Shown here: in pieces, positions 1 to 6,471 of the stretch | Layout of the letters: each line of letters begins with the position of its first letter | Numbering within the stretch: position 1 is the first letter of the stretch | Origin: an uncultured Bacilli bacterium | GTDB lineage: Bacteria; Bacillota_I; Bacilli_A; RF39; UBA660 | Length of the DNA stretch: 6,488 bases | Reading direction: 5' to 3' | Assembly (NCBI GenBank): GCA_947586295.1 | Contig: CANPXQ010000053.1 | Span: forward strand, 1 to 6,488 | Program-made: the position numbers and the translations under genes | The notes under the pieces: generated by a model | Told to the model about the DNA's origin: nothing | Databases searched by the model: none | The model's input: the letters and a program-made list of their open reading frames with translations, nothing else

Positions 1-7
1 ATAAATA

Positions 8-14
8 CCCTTTC
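8..14 (-). promoter_or_regulatory. Probable ribosome binding site of a gene beyond the left edge
   Basis: The minus strand reads GAAAGGG followed by TATTTAT up to position 1. This resembles a Shine-Dalgarno sequence at normal distance from a start codon at or just past the window edge; the final AT could itself begin an ATG. The gene cannot be seen, so its identity is unknown. Confidence 0.45.
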
Positions 15-21
15 TAGTCTT

Positions 22-48
22 ATTGTACTATATATATATATATATCAA
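22..48 (-). promoter_or_regulatory. Candidate sigma-70/SigA-type promoter for the next gene to the left
   Basis: Reading the minus strand, TTGATA (43-48) matches five of six bases of the -35 consensus and TACAAT (22-27) matches five of six of the -10 consensus. The spacer is 15 bases (28-42), shorter than the preferred 16-18, and consists almost entirely of TA repeats. Transcription would start near position 14-16, just ahead of the GAAAGGG ribosome-binding-like sequence. It sits downstream of the topA terminator, where a new transcription unit would be expected (trmFO follows topA in many Bacillota, but no coding sequence is visible here). The fit is by eye and AT-rich DNA gives chance matches. 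Confidence 0.45.
29..45. repeat. TA dinucleotide tract (eight and a half units)
   Basis: Positions 29-45 are an uninterrupted alternation of T and A, 17 bases long. It is the longest simple dinucleotide run I see in the window and lies in the short intergenic region. On the minus strand it fills the space between the candidate -35 and -10 elements. Its last three bases form part of the -35 hexamer. Confidence 0.9.
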
Positions 49-92
49 CGACTTGTTTTTAGTTTAAAAAAACTTTACAAATGTTTACAATA

Positions 93-125
93 AAGAATAA
101 AAAAGAAGATAAATTAATTATCTTC
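93..125 (-). terminator. Intrinsic terminator overlapping the topA stop codon
   Basis: On the minus strand GAAGATAA (118-125) can pair with TTATCTTC (105-112), giving an 8-bp stem with the five-base loop TTAAT (113-117). Six T residues (99-104) and then the T-rich ATTCTTTA follow directly, which is the expected layout of a Rho-independent terminator. Only two of the eight pairs are G-C, so the stem is weak, as is common in very AT-rich genomes. The topA TAA stop (114-116) lies in the loop and the last codons form the 5' arm. On the plus strand no T-run follows the hairpin, so it should act in one direction only. Confidence 0.7.
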
Positions 126-2138
126 ATCACATTTTAAACAAATTATTTTTTTATTTTTTAAAACTAACAATTCTCCACACTTAGGACATATATCACCAGT
201 TGGTTTATACCATAAAGCATAATTACATTTAGGATATTTATTACAACCATAAAATACTTTACCTTTTTTTGATTTTCTTTCAATTATCTTTCCATCACAT
301 TTTGGACAATCACAAATTTCTACCACTGCTTTAGCTTCTTTTTTAACATATTTGCAATTAGGATAATTACTACAAGCAATAAATTCTCCATATTTACTTT
401 TGCGAAATACTAAATTACCACCACACTGAGGACACACTTCTCCAGTAGGTTCTGGTGATGTCTTTTCCATTTCGTGAAAAGCTTTATTAACTAAAGGTTC
501 AAAATCATTATAAAATTCTCTTAAAACTTTAATATTATCTTTTTTAGCTTCAGCTATATCATCTAAATCTTTTTCCATTTGCGCAGTATATTTTACATTA
601 ACTATATTAGAGAAAAATTCTTGTAATTTATCTGTTGTTTCATATCCTATAGCTGTTGGTTCAAATTTTTTATCATTTATAGTTACATATTCCCGATCTT
701 TAATAGTTTGGATAATTGTTGCATATGTACTTGGGCGACCAATACCTAAGTTTTCTAATTCTTTAATTAAACTACTTTCGGTATAACGCGCCGCTGGTTT
801 CGTAAAATGTTGAGTTTTCGTTATATCATCAGCAGTTAAAACATCCGATTTATAATTTTTTAAATCTGGTAAAATAACATCTTCATTATCTTCATATTCA
901 CTATATACTTTTAAATATCCATCAAAAGTTAAAACACTTCCAGTTGCTTTAAAAGAATAATCATTATTATCTAATATTATTGTTGTAGCCAAAGTTTTAG
1001 CATCGTGCATTAAAGATGCTAAAGCCCGAATATAAATAAGTTTATATAATTTATATTCATCTATAGATAAATATTCTTTCATTTCATCAGGTGTTCTATT
1101 AATACTTGTAGGTCTTATCCCTTCATGAGCATCTTGAACATTTTCACTTTTTTTACCTTTTTTTACATACCCAATATATTCTTCTCCATATTTACCTTTA
1201 ATATAACCAAAAGTACTTTTGACAAATTCATCAGATAATCTTACACTATCAGTACGCATATAGGTAATTAACCCAACTGTTTCACTACCTATATCAATAC
1301 CTTCATAAAGTTTTTGGGCTATTTTCATTGTTTTAGAAGCAGAAAAATTAAGTTTAGATGAAGCTACTTGTTGTAAAGTACTCGTCCGAAATACTTCTTT
1401 ACTACTTTTATTTTTTTCTTTTTCTATTACTTGGGCTATTTTAAAAGATTTACTTAAATTATCTAATATTTTATTAGCACTAACTTCATCAGGAATTTCA
1501 ATTTCTTTATCTTGGTATTTTTCTAAAGTAGCTTTAAATGTATTAAAATCTGCCTCAATTGTCCAATATTCTTTAGGGACAAAAGCTTTTATTTCTCTTT
1601 CACGATCAACTATTAACTTCAAAGCAACACTTTGTACTCTACCTGCACTTTTACCTGCCGTCTTACTTTGCATTAACCGACTTAAGCGAAAACCAATAAT
1701 CCGATCTAAAATTCTTCTAGTTTCGCCACTTTTAACTAAATCCATATCAATTTTTCGTGGATTTTCCATTGCTTTTAAAACAACATCTTTCGTTATTTCA
1801 TTAAATACGACTCTTTTATATTTATTATCCGGAATTTGAGCCTCATCATAAATATGCCACGAAATAGTTTCTCCTTCTCGGTCAGGATCAGTTGCTAAAT
1901 AAATCATATTTGCATTATCAATCATTTTCTTTAAATAAAGAACATCTTTTTTCTTTTCTTTAATAATGGTATATTTGGGTTTAAAATCATTTTCAATATC
2001 AACCCCTAAAGAAAATTTTCCTGATTTTGATAAATCTCTTATATGTCCTTTACTAGATATAACATTATACTTACTTCCTAAATACTTCTCAATTGTTTTA
2101 CACTTAGCTGGTGATTCCACAATCACAAGTTCTTTCAT
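114..2138 (-). CDS. topA: DNA topoisomerase I (type IA)
   Basis: Type IA topoisomerase of 674 residues, full length for the Bacillota family. It relaxes negative supercoils by cutting one strand through a 5'-phosphotyrosine link. The N-terminal Toprim domain shows VIVESPAK with E8 and DPDREGE with D84, D86 and E88, the acidic metal-binding set. The catalytic motif ITYMRTDS carries Tyr293 and Arg295. AHEGIRPT (about 337-344) and GIGRPSTYA (465-473) are further family signatures. Three C-terminal C4 zinc ribbons follow: C569/C572/C589/C595, C611/C614/C632/C638 and C651/C654/C667/C670. The ATG is 4 bases after a strong AGGAGG site that overlaps the stop of the upstream LtaS-like gene, so translation is probably coupled. 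It is the last gene of the operon, and a hairpin terminator straddles its TAA stop. No frameshift or missing key residue is visible. Confidence 0.97.
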   Translation of the reverse strand: MKELVIVESPAKCKTIEKYLGSKYNVISSKGHIRDLSKSGKFSLGVDIENDFKPKYTIIKEKKKDVLYLKKMIDNANMIYLATDPDREGETISWHIYDEAQIPDNKYKRVVFNEITKDVVLKAMENPRKIDMDLVKSGETRRILDRIIGFRLSRLMQSKTAGKSAGRVQSVALKLIVDREREIKAFVPKEYWTIEADFNTFKATLEKYQDKEIEIPDEVSANKILDNLSKSFKIAQVIEKEKNKSSKEVFRTSTLQQVASSKLNFSASKTMKIAQKLYEGIDIGSETVGLITYMRTDSVRLSDEFVKSTFGYIKGKYGEEYIGYVKKGKKSENVQDAHEGIRPTSINRTPDEMKEYLSIDEYKLYKLIYIRALASLMHDAKTLATTIILDNNDYSFKATGSVLTFDGYLKVYSEYEDNEDVILPDLKNYKSDVLTADDITKTQHFTKPAARYTESSLIKELENLGIGRPSTYATIIQTIKDREYVTINDKKFEPTAIGYETTDKLQEFFSNIVNVKYTAQMEKDLDDIAEAKKDNIKVLREFYNDFEPLVNKAFHEMEKTSPEPTGEVCPQCGGNLVFRKSKYGEFIACSNYPNCKYVKKEAKAVVEICDCPKCDGKIIERKSKKGKVFYGCNKYPKCNYALWYKPTGDICPKCGELLVLKNKKIICLKCDEDN

Positions 2139-2142
2139 TTTT

Positions 2143-2148
2143 CCTCCT
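2143..2148 (-). promoter_or_regulatory. topA ribosome binding site overlapping the upstream stop codon
   Basis: The minus strand reads TAGGAGGAAAAATG. The TAG (2147-2149) is the stop of the LtaS-like gene, and its last two bases start the AGGAGG Shine-Dalgarno core. The topA ATG follows after four A residues. A ribosome finishing the upstream gene therefore stops directly on the topA initiation site, which favours coupled re-initiation and fixes the topA start. Confidence 0.85.
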
Positions 2149-4186
2149 ATTCGGCATCTGCCAATATTTGTTCATTTTCTTCAGCTATTTCTTCTTGAGC
2201 TTGCTTTAGAGCTTCTTCTAAATAATTAAAATAATTATTTTGAATAATTAAAGTACTCATTTGAGATTTTAAATTAATTATTTGATTAATTTCTTTAACT
2301 TCATCTACACTATATTCTTTATCAGTATAATATTTAATTTGACCATTAGCTGCATTATAATAAGCTAGATCATTTTTCCACGAACCATCGGCATAAGTAA
2401 CCCGGGAATCATATTCCGGACTCAATATGTCAAAGCCCATATATAACCTTGGATCATAATCTAAATTAAATAGATTAGCTATAGTTGGAGTTAAATTAAT
2501 AAATGATGTATATTGATTAAATTCTTTAGCCTCTAACTCACTATTATATATGATAAATGGTGTTCTTTCAACCTCATAATCACTTAAATCATAATCTAAA
2601 ACATAATTTAATGTATTATTTTTTAAACCATATGGATAATGATCTCCAAATAAAGCAATAACTGTATCATCTAACATATCTTTTTCTTCTAACCGTTGTA
2701 ATAATATTCCTAAAGCATTATCTAAAGTTTTAAGCTTAGACATATATCTTTTTAAATCCATTGGATAATCTAAATCATCAAATAAATAAGTATATTTATC
2801 TCCTTCTACTGAAGGTACAACATATGGTTGATGAGAAGATACACTAGTTAACCATAACATAAATGGTTTATCATTTTGTTCTAGGGTTATATCCATAGCA
2901 ACTTCCATAAAATCTTCATCACTAGCCCAATTTCGATATTCATTAAAATATTCAATTCCTAAATCTTCTACCCCATAATATTTTTGACTTCCTAAATTCT
3001 TATGAATAGTTCTTCTATAATAATAAGCTTCTGTATAATCGTGCATACTTAAAGTATTATAATCTTTATTATTAAATAAATTAAATATTGACGTACTATA
3101 AGTATTATTTTTAAATTTATTAGCGGTACAATTATTATAAATAGAATATAATCCCGTCATCGCACTAAATTCATTATTTCCAGTTGAACAAGAATTTCGT
3201 GGGGAATAATTATTTTTAAAAGCCCATCCTTCCGTATACATTTTATAAAAATTAGGATAAAATTCTTTGTTAATAAATATTTCATTAACACTTTCCATCA
3301 TTATTACTATTAAATTTTTACCTTCAAATAAGCCTGTATATTCATTATAATTAGGAATATCTTGACTAATTAAATAATTACTAATATTCTTCATTACACT
3401 ATTTTTTTCATTATCAATTACCTTTTGCCATAAAGTATCATCAATTATTCTATTAGAATCATTGCTATTTTCTTTGATAACAAAATTAATATTTTCTTCT
3501 GGTTCAATTAAAGCAGTTTTTATATCTAATAATCCATAAGTTAAAATTCCAAATTCATTAACTGCTATACTCGGTATATTAGGATTTTTAAATAATTCTA
3601 AGTTAGATACAGTTTGATATTCATTTTGCATAAATTTTACTTTTAAAGTTCCATAATAAGATAAACTTAAAACTAAAAGAACAATTAAAGTACTTACAAT
3701 TCTAATAGGATATTCATAATGTGATCTTTTTAATAAAAATTTCTTTTCTTTTTCTTCCTTTTTTCTTAATTTTAAAATTATATAAATAGTTATTAAAGCT
3801 AAAAAAGGAATAAATACTAAATAATATTGCCATAAAAATGATGCTAAAAACTCTCTTATATAATCTACTACAGCACCTAATTGACTAGAAGTATTTATAG
3901 ATATATATACCCCAATAAAGTTATTAAACCCCATTTGTAAAAAAGAATATAAAGATATTAAAAAACTAAAAAAGATTACTCCTATTTTATTTAAAGTACT
4001 ATTAAACCAAGATAAAATAAAACTAACAACAGTGGCAATAATAGCATAACCAATCATAACACGAATTATAGAAGTATCCCATAATTTAATATTACTAGCA
4101 ATACGAAAAATAATTTCCGTTAATAATGCATAACTAAATATTACTATAAAATTTTTAAGCATTTTACTATTTTTAATTTTAGTCAT
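2147..4186 (-). CDS. LtaS-type lipoteichoic acid synthase / phosphoglycerol transferase
   Basis: Membrane sulfatase-fold enzyme of 679 residues. Family members move glycerol phosphate from phosphatidylglycerol to a growing teichoic acid or related glycolipid on the outer face of the membrane. Five predicted membrane helices (about 10-30, 39-60, 67-87, 119-139, 162-182) precede a linker and an extracellular catalytic domain (about 288-600). By hand alignment to Staphylococcus aureus LtaS: metal ligand E298 (MMESVN), nucleophile Thr335 (CSTGNNEF), H382, R391, H452 (SSHQPY), and D515-H516 (FGDHYPY). The LtaS tryptophan W354 is replaced by Tyr389, so the exact substrate is uncertain. No AxA signal-peptidase site stands out after helix 5. 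The C-terminus (about 655-679) is an acidic, probably helical tail rich in Glu and Ala. The ATG directly follows the TAA of the preceding gene, with GGAGGG upstream. Close alternatives are other LtaS/MdoB-type phosphoglycerol or phosphoethanolamine transferases. Confidence 0.87.
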   Translation of the reverse strand: MTKIKNSKMLKNFIVIFSYALLTEIIFRIASNIKLWDTSIIRVMIGYAIIATVVSFILSWFNSTLNKIGVIFFSFLISLYSFLQMGFNNFIGVYISINTSSQLGAVVDYIREFLASFLWQYYLVFIPFLALITIYIILKLRKKEEKEKKFLLKRSHYEYPIRIVSTLIVLLVLSLSYYGTLKVKFMQNEYQTVSNLELFKNPNIPSIAVNEFGILTYGLLDIKTALIEPEENINFVIKENSNDSNRIIDDTLWQKVIDNEKNSVMKNISNYLISQDIPNYNEYTGLFEGKNLIVIMMESVNEIFINKEFYPNFYKMYTEGWAFKNNYSPRNSCSTGNNEFSAMTGLYSIYNNCTANKFKNNTYSTSIFNLFNNKDYNTLSMHDYTEAYYYRRTIHKNLGSQKYYGVEDLGIEYFNEYRNWASDEDFMEVAMDITLEQNDKPFMLWLTSVSSHQPYVVPSVEGDKYTYLFDDLDYPMDLKRYMSKLKTLDNALGILLQRLEEKDMLDDTVIALFGDHYPYGLKNNTLNYVLDYDLSDYEVERTPFIIYNSELEAKEFNQYTSFINLTPTIANLFNLDYDPRLYMGFDILSPEYDSRVTYADGSWKNDLAYYNAANGQIKYYTDKEYSVDEVKEINQIINLKSQMSTLIIQNNYFNYLEEALKQAQEEIAEENEQILADAE

Positions 4187-4993
4187 TTATTCCCTCCATA
4201 ATTTTAATATTATATTATTATCATATTGTTCATCCAATATATCATATAAACATAAGGCATCTAAACATTCTTCTTTTATCTCAACTAATAAACTCTTTTG
4301 TTTTTCACTATTTATTTTATTTATTCTTTGAAGTAATTCCTTAAGATTTAATATAATTATTTCTAATTCTTCTAAATAATCTTTATCAACTAAATATTGA
4401 TTTTCCATATTTAAAACAGTCTTAATTTTATCACTTAAATAGTACTTCTCAATAACTTCTTCGGCTTCTTTTTTTATTTTTAAAACTTCACTATCGGTAT
4501 TTTGCTCTAAAGTTTCTTGTTTATTTTTTCTTTTATTTATTTTTTCTAAATGTTTTTCATAAGCATTTTTAAATAATAATAAATTTCCTTTTTCATTTTC
4601 TAAATTTTTTTTATTTTCTTTTTTAAAAATAGTTATAACTTTTCTTCTAAAAGTATTTGAAATTGTAAATAATAATAAAGAGTAAGATATGGTTAATATA
4701 ATATTATAGGTTATAAAACTTACTAAACTAATAGGAAAATAAATAATATTTAATATTACCATTAAAGCCATATAACTATAAAAATATAAAATATTATATT
4801 TTTTAAATTCTTCTAAACTTTGTAATTTTTTTGTTACAACGCTAATATCTTCATCAAGTTCTTTGATACTACTTTGATATTTTTCTTCTATTTTTGATAG
4901 GGTTACATTTCCGCTTGCTTCTAGGTTTTTTAATTCTTCTAAGTTACTATCATATGCTTGTAATTTAGCGGGAATTTTTTTATTCGCAAACAT
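4187..4993 (-). CDS. Hypothetical coiled-coil protein with a two-helix membrane hairpin
   Basis: I do not recognise this 268-residue protein. The N-terminal part (about 15-65) is charged, rich in Lys, Glu and Leu, and probably helical/coiled coil. Two hydrophobic segments (about 67-88 and 91-112) form a tight hairpin with almost no loop. The basic flanks (KK at 64-65, RRK at 116-118) predict both ends in the cytoplasm. A long charged helical region (about 116-185, 205-245) follows, with many Lys, Glu, Asn and Leu. There is no signal peptide, enzyme motif or Cys cluster. It overlaps the end of rnhB by 14 bases, with the SD-like AAGTAGG upstream of the ATG. Its last codons contain the GGAGGG site for the LtaS-like gene, whose ATG abuts its TAA stop. 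That coupling suggests, but does not prove, a shared envelope role such as a scaffold or regulator. Composition matches its neighbours, and nothing marks it as a pseudogene. Confidence 0.85.
   Translation of the reverse strand: MFANKKIPAKLQAYDSNLEELKNLEASGNVTLSKIEEKYQSSIKELDEDISVVTKKLQSLEEFKKYNILYFYSYMALMVILNIIYFPISLVSFITYNIILTISYSLLLFTISNTFRRKVITIFKKENKKNLENEKGNLLLFKNAYEKHLEKINKRKNKQETLEQNTDSEVLKIKKEAEEVIEKYYLSDKIKTVLNMENQYLVDKDYLEELEIIILNLKELLQRINKINSEKQKSLLVEIKEECLDALCLYDILDEQYDNNIILKLWRE
4192..4197 (-). promoter_or_regulatory. Ribosome binding site of the LtaS-like gene
   Basis: GGAGGG on the minus strand lies in the last codons (Trp-Arg-Glu) of the hypothetical protein. It is followed by AA, the rest of the TAA stop, and the ATG at 4184-4186. 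The five bases between the site and the ATG are a normal spacing, and this decides the start of the LtaS-like gene. Confidence 0.85.
4209..4237 (-). promoter_or_regulatory. Weak candidate internal promoter ahead of the LtaS-like gene
   Basis: On the minus strand a perfect TATAAT (4209-4214) lies 17 bases from TTGGAT (4232-4237), which matches only the TTG of the -35 consensus. A transcript starting near 4202 would have a leader of under 20 bases with the GGAGGG site. The -10 falls in Asn/Ile codons (AAT AAT ATA ATA), which produce TATAAT-like strings by chance in such AT-rich genes, so this is only a possibility. Confidence 0.2.
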
Positions 4994-5603
4994 TATTCTG
5001 CCTACTTTCTATTTCTTTAACTGGCTTATAACTAAACCTGTAATTATCTAATATACCATATTTTTTCATATTTTCAAGATGTTTTTTCGTAGGATATCCT
5101 TTATGATCTTTAAAGCCATATTCAGGATATTTTTTATCTAATTCATACATAATAGAATCTCGCGTAACTTTGGCAATAACACTAGCAGCCGCAATTGATA
5201 AACTCAAAGCATCGCCATGAATTATATCCGTAACATTATCCCAAAGCGGTAACTTCATTGCATCAGTTAATATATATTCCGGTTTTACTTTTAAATTCTT
5301 AATTGCAGTATACATTGCTTGACGTGATGCTTCTAAGATATTTATTTCATCAATTATTTGGGCTTCTACTATACCAATTCCATAACTTATAGCTTCTTTT
5401 ATTAAAATATTATAATAATAATTTCTTTTTTTCTCAGATAGTTTTTTTGAATCAGTTAAGCCTTCTAATTTATAATTTACAGGCAAAATAACAGCAGCAG
5501 CAACAACAGGTCCTACTAACGGTCCTCTACCTGCTTCATCAACACCCGCTATTAAAGTATAACCTTTTTGATATAATTCTTCTTCATATTTTAGCATATT
5601 CAT
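4980..5603 (-). CDS. rnhB: Ribonuclease HII
   Basis: Cytoplasmic RNase HII of 207 residues. It nicks RNA-DNA hybrids and starts removal of single ribonucleotides misincorporated into DNA. The N-terminal signature VDEAGRGPLVGPVV contains D22, E23 and the GRG substrate-sensing motif (25-27). The other two catalytic acids are D114 (ILTDA) and D131 (HGDALSLS). SIAAASVIAKVTRD (136-149) and HKGYPT (167-172, with Tyr170, the tyrosine involved in ribonucleotide recognition) complete the family pattern. It is shorter than the Bacillus subtilis protein and lacks that protein's N-terminal extension. The start overlaps rbgA by 20 bases. An in-frame TAG at 5610-5612 excludes a longer form. A second ATG at 5597 would remove only two residues. 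The nearest good SD (AAAGGAG, 5619-5625) is 15 bases from the ATG, which is long, so coupling to rbgA termination is likely. Confidence 0.97.
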   Translation of the reverse strand: MNMLKYEEELYQKGYTLIAGVDEAGRGPLVGPVVAAAVILPVNYKLEGLTDSKKLSEKKRNYYYNILIKEAISYGIGIVEAQIIDEINILEASRQAMYTAIKNLKVKPEYILTDAMKLPLWDNVTDIIHGDALSLSIAAASVIAKVTRDSIMYELDKKYPEYGFKDHKGYPTKKHLENMKKYGILDNYRFSYKPVKEIESRQNNVCE

Positions 5604-6471
5604 CTTGATCTAATGTTACTCCTTTAATTTTTCCACTAACTAAATCATTATATATCTTTTCAGCTCCTTTTTCTAGTAATATATCATTGTTATTAGAAGA
5701 TGTCCCTTTTTTTCCTATTGTTACTAATATAGTTATTGGATCTAAATTAGAATCTACTTGATAGATATCCTTTAATATTAAAGGATAATATTTTTGATAA
5801 ATAGTAATTATATAATAAGCAATATCTTCTATATTTAAAACTTCACTTTTTATAGCGGCAGTAGATGCTAAATTTAAAGCTTCTAGTTCATTATCTAATT
5901 TTGGCCATAAAATACCTGGAGTGTCCATTAGTAAAATATTATATGGGGTTTTTAACCAATTAATTTGTTTTGTTATTCCTGGTTTATTACCTACACTTGT
6001 TACTTTTTTGCCCGCTAATTTATTAATAAGCGTACTTTTTCCTACATTTGGAATACCTACTACCAATACTTTTATTTCTTTTTCTTTAAGGCCTTTTTCA
6101 ATTCTTTTATTTTGTAAATTAACAGTTAATTTTGCGGTTAAATCTACTATTTTTTTATAATCTATATTATTTGTTAAATCTACTAATAGTACTGGTATAT
6201 TTTTCTTTTCATAATATTTAACCCATTTATCTGTAATAACAGGATCACTTAAATCTTTTTTAGTCATAATCAAAATTCTAGGTTTATTTTTAATAATATT
6301 ATCTATATCTTTAATTTTAGATGATAAAGGAATCCGAGCATCAATTATTTCATAGACTACATCAATTAAATTAATACTATCTTGAATTTGTCTTTTAGTT
6401 TTGGCCATATGACCTGGATACCAATTGATTACACTTTTATGCAACCCCTGTTTTTCACTATTATTACTCAT
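5584..6471 (-). CDS. rbgA: Ribosome biogenesis GTPase RbgA (YlqF)
   Basis: Circularly permuted GTPase of 295 residues, needed in Bacillus subtilis for late assembly of the 50S subunit. The N-terminal WYPGHMAK (17-24) is a family hallmark. The GTPase motifs appear in the permuted order: G4 as TKKD (70-73), G1 P-loop GIPNVGKS (139-146), G2 region GIT (165-167), and G3 DTPG (183-186) followed by ILWPK. The C-terminal helical domain ends in KGVTL. G4 has Thr where NKxD is classical. I prefer the ATG at 6469-6471, which has AGTGAG 8 bases upstream. A GTG at 6478-6480 in the same frame would add three residues and has only a short visible leader. The stop is TGA (5584-5586), at the expected family length. 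It is the first gene of the visible operon, and its promoter is outside the window. Confidence 0.95.
   Translation of the reverse strand: MSNNSEKQGLHKSVINWYPGHMAKTKRQIQDSINLIDVVYEIIDARIPLSSKIKDIDNIIKNKPRILIMTKKDLSDPVITDKWVKYYEKKNIPVLLVDLTNNIDYKKIVDLTAKLTVNLQNKRIEKGLKEKEIKVLVVGIPNVGKSTLINKLAGKKVTSVGNKPGITKQINWLKTPYNILLMDTPGILWPKLDNELEALNLASTAAIKSEVLNIEDIAYYIITIYQKYYPLILKDIYQVDSNLDPITILVTIGKKGTSSNNNDILLEKGAEKIYNDLVSGKIKGVTLDQDEYAKI

Noticed and set aside
61..74. Small inverted repeat AGTTT/AAACT as a second terminator
   Set aside because: The stem is only five A/T-rich pairs and neither strand has a proper T-run directly after it.
1966..2229. Plus-strand open frame of 87 codons
   Set aside because: It lies antisense to the 5' end of topA and the 3' end of the LtaS-like gene. 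Its Leu/Phe/Ile-rich composition is what AT-rich antisense gives, and it has no recognisable domain.
2402..2419. Short GC-richer inverted repeat (CCGGGAAT ... ATTCCGG)
   Set aside because: It has a bulged stem and a three-base loop, lies inside the LtaS-like coding region, has no T-run on either strand, and is explained by the codons for Pro-Glu-Tyr-Asp-Ser-Arg.
5584..5586. Possible Mycoplasma-type code with TGA as Trp
   Set aside because: rbgA ends at this TGA at the normal family length, and the tryptophans I checked are TGG. All conserved proteins are complete under the standard bacterial code.
5921..6160. Plus-strand open frame of 79 codons
   Set aside because: It is antisense to the most conserved GTPase motifs of rbgA, so constraint on the opposite strand explains it. 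The hydrophobic product is an antisense artefact.
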